Origin: Wuchereria bancrofti
Taxonomy: Eukaryota; Nematoda; Chromadorea; Rhabditida; Onchocercidae
DNA: 64,000 nt
Direction of reading: 5' to 3'
Assembly: GCA_005281725.1 (NCBI GenBank)
Contig: SSBO01000001.1
Coordinates: 6,494,399-6,558,398, forward strand
A program made the position numbers and the translations under genes. How positions within the stretch are numbered: the stretch's first letter is position 1; every line of letters begins with the position of its first letter. Shown piece after piece: positions 53,601 to 64,000 of the stretch. The notes below the pieces were generated by a model. It made no database searches. It was not told the origin of the DNA and was given only the letters and a program-made list of their open reading frames with translations.

Positions 53601-54794
53601 GCAATATTAAAGCAACATCAGTATTTGTTTAGACTTATTTCCATTCATTCGTTTTTTTGTTGATTCAAATTACTACAAATAAAACTCCTGAAAAAAGTAA
53701 CTTTCGTCTTCTCAAGGAAATGTCACAAATTATGGAAACTGATCGGACTTGAAATTCACTGTTTGCAATGACTAGTCTTAGAATCGTTCACTGAAATCAT
53801 TTCCACAATAACAATAAATGATTTCACTTTATGAATATTTGCATTATAGTGAATATAGCATATTTTGTATTTTCATACAAAAAGAAACGAAAAATAATTT
53901 AGAAGAATGATATTTGAAATCAAAGGAATTAAAGACTGATCTTTGTTTATAATGAGAATTTGGTTCTACAAAGTTCTTAAACTTTTCAGTAAAATTTAAC
54001 CAATTTTTCTATGTATGTGAATTAAAAAATAAAAATTTTCATTGATTTCAAGTACGAAATGCTATAATGCACTGCTATAAAAAATGGAAATTTATCACAG
54101 CACTGATAAAAATAGTATTGGTTTAGAATATTGCTTGTTTTCAATAGCTGTGAAAACAACGAAGGATCACCCATGTCATTTAATAATGGATGGAGATTTG
54201 TGCAGAATTACTTCGGTCAATAAGATTAATCAACTGATAAACCGAAGCAACTCTGCATTTGAACGTCTTAAGATATTTGAAACGACACAAAGTAATAGCG
54301 GTTACTCAACAAAACGATAAACAGTGCACAAAGAGAAAAAAATAAAAGTAAACCCGTATCTCGAGAAGTCTTGATGATAATTTTAGTAGCTCTTCTTCCA
54401 TGGAGTGAAATTTGTTATATATGTACATATCATAACATAACAGCTTCTCAACAAATCGGACAGGAACGAGCAATGAGAGTTTCTAAAGTTTCAAGACTTC
54501 CTGAATATTCCTGGAATTCTAATCAGTTCTTGGACAGTTATGAAAAGAGCGGCTGCATATGAAACAAATATCACTAAAATCAGTTTAAGTGTATGAAAAA
54601 AAAACTAGATAGGGTACAATTTTTGTATGTGATACGTAAAAGTAAAATCGGCCAACATGAACAACATTACGCATAAGTAGTCAGATCACAGCCCAGAACA
54701 TAGCCATAAAACTTGTACTGCAGTTAATAAAAAAAATTTAGAATACAATTAAAGAAGTTAGAGATAGGACATATAAGTGACAACAGTAGAGCGA

Positions 54795-57700
54795 TCAAAG
54801 GACGGCCATTGTTTGATGTACATTTGAAGATGTGGATGTGTTCACCGTTCGATCATCGTCACTGTCATCAATGTTACCGAAATCTTCAAATCTTTCCGAT
54901 GAATGCACTAATTCTGAGGTTGACTGCGTTTTCTACAACTATCACTTATTTTGAGCGCTTCAACACTGACTCTTTCATAAAACTTCTGTTTCTAAGAAGG
55001 AAGTGAAATAAAGAATTTTCTTCAGTTTCAAACAAACATAATTGCACATGAAATAATACTATTTGTGAACAATTCAAAAGTAACATCAGTTAAATGGTTG
55101 CATATTAAAATTTTTTCTCGATTCAACAATGGAAAATACCTTAACTATCTTTGAAGACTTTTTGTCACTATTACCAACATCAATAGCTGCTGGTTCATCG
55201 TAAACACGATTTGGGACATCACCACTACTGGCAATAGCCTTTTTGTTTTTCCGTCTAATATTATGTGCTGGCGGAGGCGGAGGTTCCCTACGCTGTGAAG
55301 GTTTCACTTCATCTGGATATGAGAAATCAGCACTTTCCATTCCTTAAATATAAAAAAAAAGAAATGCATAAAAACAAGTGAAAGAAACAATATTAACGTT
55401 AATGCGTTTGTGCATCAAAAGAAGGAAAAAGAAAGTAACCATCACTATCACTTGTCTCCAACAGTGGTCTTCTTTGACTCTCTGAACTTTGTGTTATTAT
55501 TCTGCGATGTACCGGTCGCATTGTCATGTAGTCGTCATCGTCCTTTATATTTGGTGAAGAGTCTACAACTCTCACATAAATCAAACTATTCTAATAAGTT
55601 TAATTCAAATTCATGGTGAAACTGATGAATTTCTAACAAAGTGACTAACCGTTTGTAATATTTCTACTGATGCCAGTACTACTCTTCAGACGTTCACCGC
55701 GTAGTTCAGCAGCTGCATCACAAGCTTCATTTATCTGAAAATACAATACATGAATATCCTGCTGTAAAAAGATCAACAGCATTCACACAATGAGGTTTCA
55801 CAAACTCATATGTTTACCCTTTTCTCACACTGTTTACGCCAATCTTCCTTTGTTTGAGCCTCATTGGAGACACGGATATTTCTTGTCCTTTTCATCCCAG
55901 CTTTATATCTTGGCCTAGAAAAAAGTGGCACACAAGTTTGTTACTTTCATATTTCCAACAAAATTTCAAACAACTCTATTAAATCTTGCTCTACTTCTAT
56001 TTTTAAACCAAAAAAACTCATGGAAACAAAATTTGTTGCAGCATTTCTACGAAATCTGAATAATTCTGCATTACCCAGAAGATCGACGACGGCGATCAGC
56101 AACAGATAATTGTAATTGAGACGATGAGCAACTTGCCATTTCATCATCATCTCCCATAATCACTTCACCATATCTTCTCAGTGCCTCATTGCTAGCAAGC
56201 TAAAGATATTTGAACTATTTTATTGCGATATCTGAGAAGATAACTCAATAATTCATTCAAAAAGAAAAAATTCACTAATTAAAAGAAAATCATAACAATA
56301 CAGGTTCAATTTCATCGCAGCTACCAATACAACGTTCTGAACCACAATTTCTTATCGATCCCGACTCTGCGACCCAACGAATTCGACATCTATTCGAACC
56401 TGCTAAAGAAGGAGATCGACTGGCACCTCCAATCGAAGAGCTACTTATTCGTTCATGGATTGGGAGAGGACGTACCTACAATTGTTCACTTCTATTCGAC
56501 ATTTTGAAAGTTTCATTTTCCAGCGATCATTAAACACTTATTAATAAATCTACATTTTAAAAGGTAACAATAGTCAATGACCAAGTTAATTTTAATAAAA
56601 ATTCACACAAGTGCAGAACAACTGAGCAGCTCGAAAAATAAGAACTCTTAAATTAATAAATATCTTCTAAAACTTGATTTCACATCTAATCAATTCAAAA
56701 ACATCGTCTGCAGATAAAAAATTGAGAACTATAATCTTTACCTGAACTGTAGGCAAGCCTTTCTCGTAATTGCTACTGTGTAAACGAGGAAATAACGGTG
56801 GTGCTGGTGTCACAGCATGTGACACACCTTCGTACGACATCGACACCCGTGGATTGTAGTTATTTGTTTCGTATTCCATTTCCCTTACTTTCGATGATTT
56901 TCGACTCCTACAATTTTGATGAAGAAGTTTGCTTCAACTAATGAAGTGCAAAGGTGTATATTTGCTAATGCTAAATTTGAAATTTAACGTTAGACATCTT
57001 GAAATCACTGCCATCCATTATTATCAGTTATTATTGCATTATCATTATTATTACCATTTATTATTATCACCACTTACTATTATTATTAGTTATTATCATT
57101 ATTAGTAGCAATATAATTATTAATATTTATTATTGTTATTACTATTATTATTAATTATTACTATTATTATTGTTATTATTATTATTATTATTATTAATTA
57201 TATTATTTGTTAAGTCTAGCCAAAAAGGTCGAACTTTTTAATACGCAAATAAATGCACATAATAAGCGTGACAAAGATTATTAGAAGTAATATAACGATA
57301 ATCAAGCCAATAATCTTGATTGCATTCAATGGCCAACCATCTGCTATCAAATCCGTTATTCGATCTGCAACATTTTTTATTCCGTTCAATTTTTATTTTA
57401 AGCTACCATTCTTTTAGCTTATTATCTGTATAATTGTATCAAGTTTGGATCACTTCATTGCTTTAAACGCTTTGCGACAAATTATTATCGCTACATTAAT
57501 AATGATGCATTAAATTTAATTTTTATGGTTTTAATATCAAATTTAATATTATGCATTAAACATCAAATTTAATATTATCACAATTTCATCTGGTTTTGTT
57601 AAAAAACCCGATAACTAATAAAAGACGAATTCGGCAACTGTCCCACAGAACAGATTTATATGCAATTGTATACCTTTACAAGCTGTTCCAGAATATCCAT

Positions 57701-60700
57701 GGGAACAATTACATATGAAAGTGGCAGAATGAGGCAAGCGTATACAGCTTCCAAAATGACCACAAGGATTTGACAAACACGGATCCCAATCTCCTAAAAA
57801 TCAAAATGACTCACTTGATAAATCTATACTTATTATTTCACTACATTATACAGGTCATTTTCATGCTTGCTTTTGAATTAGAATAAGTGTAAAACGTGAA
57901 CATACCATTGGATGATATTTACACATTTACAACTTCTTTTCAGACTATAGAAGCAATAATTGCTGTATCGTTAAAAATAATTAAAAAAGCAACTTTATCT
58001 TCTTCCCCAAACTATAAGACCTCTCAATCTGAGTTACTTACCTCTCAACTGGCAAGTTTTCCCTGTAAAGCCATGTGGACAGCTGCAGTAAAAGTCATTA
58101 TGCAAATTGATACATTCTACACCACGAGGACAAGGACGTGAAACACACGGTGTTAGGTCGATTTCACAGTTGCTGCCAGAATATCGGGGAGGACAAACAC
58201 AGCTGAAGTTATTGACATGAAAGATAAAATAGAAAATATTTTGAATCCAAAACCACGAATAATCATAAAAAATTATGCAAAAACATATAAGTGTATTAAA
58301 AGATATTAACTGTTTGATTTGAGAAAATTTTTGAGAAATCTGAGAAATCATTCATACTAAGATTTCTGGCAAAAGATATTTGCGCAGACATTAATACACC
58401 AAAGATTCTAGTAGTAAATGACTGGAAGAAATTTTGGTAAACTAACAACTAATTATAAACTAACAATTAATGATTGCGTAAAACATCTGAAAGTAACTTA
58501 CTCATAAGCTTTTTCACTGGAAGGAATACAAGTACCCTCGTTTTTACAAGGGCTTGCAGCGCACGGAGCACTGACGATAGTATTACAGTTTAAGCGAGTA
58601 TTATAGAGATAAAGGCTCTGTTTCGTTTTCGGTACTTCATAACCATCAACAGAAATACGTCTAAAAATACTTCCACATTTTGTCATCAGACTATAAATAA
58701 CATAAAGAAGGAATGAACTGGTCGTAAGACGAAAAAAAAAAGTAGTCGAAGGACAGACATGAACTCTCGAGAACTGATGGTTTAGATCTTCCTAAAGGAC
58801 GAAAACGATAAATGATCAATGGGAGGATAAATGTGAAATCAAGATTCAGTCATATACTCAAATAAACCTTCATCCCCCGTAACTAAGCCAAACTAAGGTT
58901 CATTACTATTAACATTACGCAGCTAAAGTTGAATACTGAGAATTTCTGCTTGAAAAATACACATGTCATCACGAAAGCTATTCTGTTACAGATAGACAGA
59001 ATTACGGCATCGCATTTTGAAATGACACAAAAAGCAAACCCGAAACAACCAATCATTCCCTTGGTTACTACTGGCTTCAGATCACTTGCTGCTATGAAAG
59101 TGCTATCGTCGACCGATTGTGTGACCATAGCACCAAAAGTAAGTCTAAAAGTAAATATAAATGCAGTGGAAATAGAAAATCATTAAATTTAAAGAAAATA
59201 AATTTTAGTGTTATGAGGTTTTATAAATTTTTCAAGGATCAGATTTCTAAACAGAAAATAAATATAATAAGGAGCAGTTGAAAAATATAGTTTGTTAATA
59301 ATATTAAAATTACCTTATATCTTGTCGGTAAAGGTTTACGACGTCGCTGCCCTGTGGACTGTCACCTTCCTTTTCGTATAAACCGTCCAGCACAAGTTTT
59401 GCGTGCCTGCTTCTTCTCGATACTTTTAAAGAATGCCATTTGCCATCACTAACCGTCTGCTGGTTAATGCGAACTACCCCCGGTCCAGTACCGCAGTTCC
59501 AGCGATACTGTACATACCGTCTCTCAACCTAAAATTCGAACAAATCTTGTGATAATTAAAATTTGCAGTTTTCTTTCCATCTAAACTTTCATAAAAAAAA
59601 AACCCTCATAACACTAGTGCGAGAGATATCCCTGATCACCTCAATGGTATGAAAGTCTGAATTGCCAGCTCCATACATAATGACTGCATCTGCACTTGTA
59701 GTCCGGAAATGAATTGTTAACTCCAGTCGCCGTTCTACCGAGTTTGCAACGGTCATCTGGAAAAAGCCATCACCGCCAACTCCAATTTCCGCATCTGTAA
59801 CAGCACAGAAAACTTTTTAAGAAATGCGTAGAACCTAATTTAGAAAATTTAGAAATAGTGAATCATATTTTTTGAGAAATTCGACTTATCTGTTTTAACT
59901 GGTCACTTACTGCTAACTTTTTAAAACAAAAGTCTATTTCAACTAACCTTGACTGCATTCCCGCCTATCTTTACCGCAAACGGTCGCATCACAGCGATCG
60001 CCAGTAGTGCCTGGCGGACAAATGCAATCAAACCCAATGTCTGTATTCATCGGAACACATATCTGCAATTTCCAACAATACGCTGATTTAGTATTTCATT
60101 TATATGACCTTCTAAAATTTGAAAGTTTTGAACAAAAATCTCTAAATCTACAATTACATTCTAGCATTAATTACGTTGTAAACAAGTAAAAAAAAAATTA
60201 GTATTTAATAAATAATCAACGTAATTAGCAATCATTAATCTATTTTACGTTGTTTGAAGTGCTGACTTTGATTAAAAGAACAACTAGAAGTGGTAAGAAG
60301 TGTGTTCGACATTACCAGCTCGAATTTACATAACATTTAAAATTTCACTTCAAGTTTGTTACATATAAAGCTTATTTGAAAAAGTAAAATGAGGTAGGTG
60401 GAATCTTCTCTACGATGCGTGCAATAAATGACCTCTTCCTTGCTACACTGATCACGACTGCATTTATCAACCGGTATATCACAACGCTTCCCAGCATAAC
60501 CAGTCCGACATGTGCAATCGTAGGTTCTAAGGTGCACGGGAGCGCTGAATGACTGATGATCGGTCTTATAGCAGATACTATGAGCGTCATCCAAATATAA
60601 ACGATCTCGGCATTCACCATTAGCACATATATCTCGTCGGCACGTTTCCGTTATTATTGATATAATCTGTGGCAAGAAAAGCGTGAGTTCAAACGGAAAG

Positions 60701-63700
60701 AAGATAAACAGTCGAACTTAACGTGGGATAAAAATCTTCTACGAAAGAAAACAAGAAAACTAATTAATACTTTCCACCTTCCAATGCACGCAGTGAAAAT
60801 ATTCTGAAAATTCCTTTTCAGAATTTTTTTTTTATTACCCACATTTGAGGTGAAATGCGGAGGCAAAATTTAAGGCGTAATACACATTATTTTCAGAAAC
60901 ATCTGAAACGTATGGGTTGCATCGTATGTGAATCCGATGACAGTCCCATTGTTCCAGTTATGTTTTATTATCCTACAAAATGCGGGTTTTGGGATCGTGA
61001 AACGTTGAATCGAGAAGCTTGACTTATAATCTTTCTTCTAAGATTTTCGAGTATTTTTCAAAATTTGCCTCACATTTATAATGAGCATTTTGTTAGTCTA
61101 AAATGTGAATATTAAAAAACCTCTCTGCCAATATCATCGCTTAATTGGGCAACATTATCTTCAAGTCTTTGTCGAATGAAATTAGGTCGATGATATCCAC
61201 GAGAATCAGCCCGTGATACTGTGAATAGAATATCCAAGTCCTGCTCTGATGTCGTTCTATTATTTAACTGACGGGCAAGAAGATGATGTCGGACTAAATT
61301 ACTTTTACTTACATGATGTCAGACTAAATGTTTTTACTATCTATCAATAAAAAAGCGACCAACTCTCAGAGCAAATTTGAAGTGAAATGGTACTCAAATT
61401 ATTCGAAAAATGTTCAATTTATAAACTAAGAATAATGAAGAAAGATCGGAAACTCATCACATTTAGCAAAAAGTTTGTCAAACAATATGAAAAGTATTAA
61501 CTTACCCAAAGTGGACTGCACAGACAGAATCCGAACGTTTTGTGGTTTCACATTCAGGAATCTAGACAAGGAGTGCATGAAATTCGTGACGTGTTTGTTA
61601 AAAAATGTTTCTCCCAAAAGATTATGAATTCGAACGCTTACAGAATGATCCAATGCATCCTGGTCAATTGAGATCACCTAAAACAGGTTTCACGATTTTT
61701 GAACTTACAATCATACCTTGTCGTATTTTTTTCTGTTTTCAATTTGAGCAAAAAAAGTTTAAACTTGTTTTCATTTAAATAACGAATTATAAGAAGTGTG
61801 AGGTACATTAAGGAAATATGAAGCACCTAAAATTGAACAACCAGTATGAGTATTCGGGTCACTGAACATTAATCACAAAGAGCAGTAGTATGCTAATTAT
61901 TTGCTGCAGTGTTTATTAACTTACGATGAGCTGACACTTACATCTATTACAACTGGCACCATAGCGATATATTTACCATCGGTCACAGAAACATTAAAAC
62001 GGTAAGTTCCCGCAAGAAGATCAGCTTCGCCGATGATATCACCTGTTTCCGAATCAACACTAAATGGAATTTTAGAATGTTGGTGATTCGACCAGATGCT
62101 ATTAGCATTTGCTTCACGATCAGCTAATGAATAACGCAGCATATCCGTCGAGTCCTATAAAGTTAAGAAAATGATGCATATTTGCGTTAGCAACGGTTAT
62201 ACATGAAAGAAGCTGATGAGAGACTGTTATAGGTCACAACCCGTGATATTATCAGTGATTATTTACTAAATGCCAAATGCTAACTTCATCTGTCGCCATG
62301 ATTTTACCCACAATCCCACCCAGAAATTCTCCCATCAGTGTATTCAGAGTAATTTTCAATGGATTGCTCTGCGGTGCATGACGGCTTTCCTCTTTAACAA
62401 ACAACGTCATTGGGCATTCCGTGGACAAATTATCCCTATCAGAAACTTTAACCTGAAAAATAAGAAAAATTGGAAAAAATAAAACAAGAAATTCTTCAAA
62501 TTTTGATAAGTTTAAATATTATCACTAATTTCACACCGAAGCTGTCACTGTTTGATCTCAGAAAACCTAAAATTAAAATTAAAGAAAAAATAAATCTTGT
62601 GAAATTTAAAAACATACCGACAAAAGATAAACTTCTTTTTTGGCATGTGGTGGCAACCGTTTTGTAGTGATTAGGTTCAGGTTGCGGTCAAAAGCAAATA
62701 ATGAAGCACTGTCTCCAATAATTTCCAACCTATACGGACCGGTATTTGGTTCTTTATCGTTATCAGTAATGGAGATTGGCAGTATAACATGTCCAGGTTC
62801 AACACTTTCCTAGAAAAAACTTAGTATTAATTACAAATGATTTTTCAAAAAACATTCAGTGGACTACAAAGCAAAGTAGATAGAACGATAAAAGACTAAA
62901 ACAATGATATGAATAAAATACTGAAGCTTTCATGAATATGTAAACACGCAACTAAAACGAAATTTTTTTACGAATAAAAGAATGTATGAAGCGATAATGA
63001 GCTTGGAAAATTAATTCTGAACATTAAATTTGAATTTTGAGAACTGTTTAAAAGAGGAAAGGTGATAAGTGGTGGCAAAGTGACACTGGCATGTTGCTAT
63101 TTTACTGAAGATATTGAAAACTAGCTATACCATTAAGTCCTTATAGTCAAGAGATAAAATACTGGAGATCAGAATTTGAAAACGATAAAAAAATAAATAA
63201 AGCTAATTCACTAAACAAAAATAAACGAATGAAATACCTGAACAACAGCAGTCATATTGCAATGCTTAAAAACGGGAGCATTATCATTCTCGTCCTCAAC
63301 TTCAATCTCAACAATTATGGAATCAGAGAGAGGTGGAGTACCACCGTCCACTGCTTTCACTGTTAAACGATAAGTACTCTTCTGCAAAAAGCTGTACATT
63401 ATATACAACTGACCCTAGTTGTTACACTGACAACTTTTAAGTGAAAAGTTATGATTGCTAGAATTGTGTATTATCATATAATTTCGGAAAAATATGTTTT
63501 TAAGATGTAGAGAAATAGTGAGAGGATGAGAAAAATACTAGTTTTGTTTTTAATGGGTAAAATTCTCTTGTAGTGACAGCAAAATGATAACCATCGTCTT
63601 TACTAAACATAGTTGATTGTAAGATTTACCTCCCAATACAATTTTAATAAAGCATGCTTACTATTTTTGCTTTCCTCATAGGTAAACATACATAATATTA

Positions 63701-64000
63701 GCTCCTATAACTAACATTTATTTTGAAATAATTACAATATCTAAAAATTGAAACATTATTGATTCAAAATTGAGAGAAAAAATTCAAAAATTTTCAGTAA
63801 ACTACCGCGACCCATTACTGATTCTGCTGAATATGGCAAATTTGAGGAAAAGTGTTAACTAATTAGACAGTGAAGCGACAAAAGCGCACCACTTCACGAT
63901 CAAGCATTTCGGTGGTTGTAATCCACCCATCTTCCCCGATAGTGAAGCCAACCGCATCGTTTGTTATCAAATAAGACACTCGGCCAAAATGTTCACTGTC
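54795..64000 (-). CDS. cdh-4: Fat-type giant cadherin, C-terminal 24 exons (5' part beyond window)
   Basis: Exons in gene order: 64000-63890, 63381-63238, 62809-62618, 62452-62285, 62154-61942, 61677-61506, 61293-61121, 60666-60433, 60062-59948, 59794-59640, 59528-59314, 59144-59040, 58660-58502, 58202-58042, 57793-57674, 57364-57235, 56907-56742, 56475-56302, 56199-56075, 55914-55818, 55734-55650, 55562-55440, 55342-55140, 54932-54795. All phases fit; about 1,225 residues. Order: final cadherin repeats (LDREV, VDGGTPPL, DENDNAPVF), Fat juxta-cadherin region (DILFTVSRADS, FIRQRL), two EGF-like units, a laminin-G domain (WNCGTGPG, SDGKWHSLKV, KGMIGCFGRI), three EGFs, a membrane span (IIGLIIVILLLIIFVTLI) and a cytoplasmic tail of about 370 residues. 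The order matches vertebrate FAT1-3, which act in adhesion and planar polarity. The symbol is the nearest C. elegans Fat-like gene; cdh-3 is the alternative. The acceptor at 55562 and the last exon are the least certain. Confidence 0.94.
54908..54991 (-). CDS. Alternative last exon of the Fat-type cadherin (tentative)
   Basis: An acceptor CCTTCTTAG ending at 54992 opens a 27-codon exon (KQKFYERVSVEALK...) ending in TAG at 54908-54910. It starts in phase 0, as the preceding exon (ends 55140) requires. The acceptor used in the main model lies 59 bases further along and reads another frame (KTQSTSELVHSS...DDSDDDRTV). The two acceptors would therefore give different C-termini. The acidic 45-residue ending looks more like real coding sequence. 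Confidence 0.35.
   Translation of the reverse strand, partial: KQKFYERVSVEALKISDSCRKRSQPQN
57014..57215. repeat. (ATT)n-rich tract in a Fat-cadherin intron
   Basis: About 200 bases of ATT/ATTATC/ATTACT triplets in the intron between the membrane-span exon (ends 57235) and the first cytoplasmic exon (starts 56907). It begins about 20 bases downstream of the donor and fills most of the intron. Confidence 0.88.

Larger units (their letters stand above)
43480..54780. other. Long intergenic region, no gene supported
   Basis: About 11 kb, AT-rich. Short open frames (for example 45260-45514 +, 47952-48227 -, 54084-54320 +, 54371-54562 +) have no recognisable domain and no convincing splice partners. 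The one at 54371 starts with a hydrophobic stretch like a signal peptide but shows nothing else. The region holds a hairpin at 46460-46533 and a GT-rich tract at about 50447-50610. The missing 5' exon(s) and promoter of the PIM kinase should lie at its left end. Confidence 0.5.

Noticed and set aside
54371..54562. Small open frame with a hydrophobic N-terminus (possible secreted peptide)
   Set aside because: No cleavage-site or dibasic peptide pattern convincing enough, no splice support and no recognised family.
57001..57230. ATT tract read as a satellite or centromere-like array
   Set aside because: It is only about 200 bases, imperfect, and confined to one intron; an ordinary microsatellite explains it.
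60895..60980. Possible Fat-cadherin exon (NWNNGTVIGFTYDATHTF) between exons 7 and 8
   Set aside because: Its reading frame does not fit the phase-0 end of exon 7, and exon 7 joins directly and in family order to exon 8.

Overview
This 64 kb window is nuclear DNA from a nematode, most likely a parasitic one of the filarial/spirurid type; the species is not identified here. Signs of this are an AT-rich sequence with short exons, introns mostly of 70-500 bases, acceptors of the TTTTCAG type, start codons lying just behind such acceptors (as in spliced-leader trans-splicing), and five genes whose best structural matches are metazoan families. There is no bacterial-type operon, CRISPR array or intact mobile element that I can support.

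Layout. 1-15.8 kb has no gene I can support; it carries microsatellites and, at about 9.7-13.0 kb, a block clearly richer in GC than its surroundings. 15.84-20.04 kb (+) is a nine-exon Polycomb-group RING finger protein (PCGF type, RING + RAWUL, 747 aa). 20.1-30.2 kb is AT-rich with no supported gene, apart from two possible alternative last exons of the PCGF gene near 20.5-20.8 kb. 30.2-31.95 kb (-) is a globin-domain gene. 36.1-39.34 kb (+) is an eight-exon carbonic-anhydrase-related protein of the CARP X/XI class (316 aa) that lacks two of the three zinc ligands. 39.63-43.18 kb (-) is a PIM-like serine/threonine kinase with a long C-terminal tail; its 3' end converges on that of the CARP gene. 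43.5-54.8 kb has no supported gene. 54.8-64.0 kb (-) is the last 24 exons (about 1,225 residues) of a giant Fat-type cadherin, from the final cadherin repeats through EGF, laminin-G, EGFs, one membrane span and the whole cytoplasmic tail; its 5' part lies beyond the right edge.

The genes do not form a pathway. One acts on chromatin (PCGF), one binds haem (globin), one is a secreted acatalytic carbonic anhydrase fold, one is a cytosolic kinase and one is a giant adhesion/planar-polarity receptor. I built the exon models by hand from splice signals and reading-frame phase. Most junctions keep phase; the doubtful ones are the globin exon 3/4 joint, the PIM 5' end, and the last Fat exon. The most unusual non-gene signals are two near-perfect foldback hairpins (intron 2 of the PCGF gene; 46.46-46.53 kb), an in-frame intron of the PIM gene that would encode a hydrophobic segment if retained, and alternative C-terminal exons for two genes. 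I found no convincing undescribed multi-gene system.
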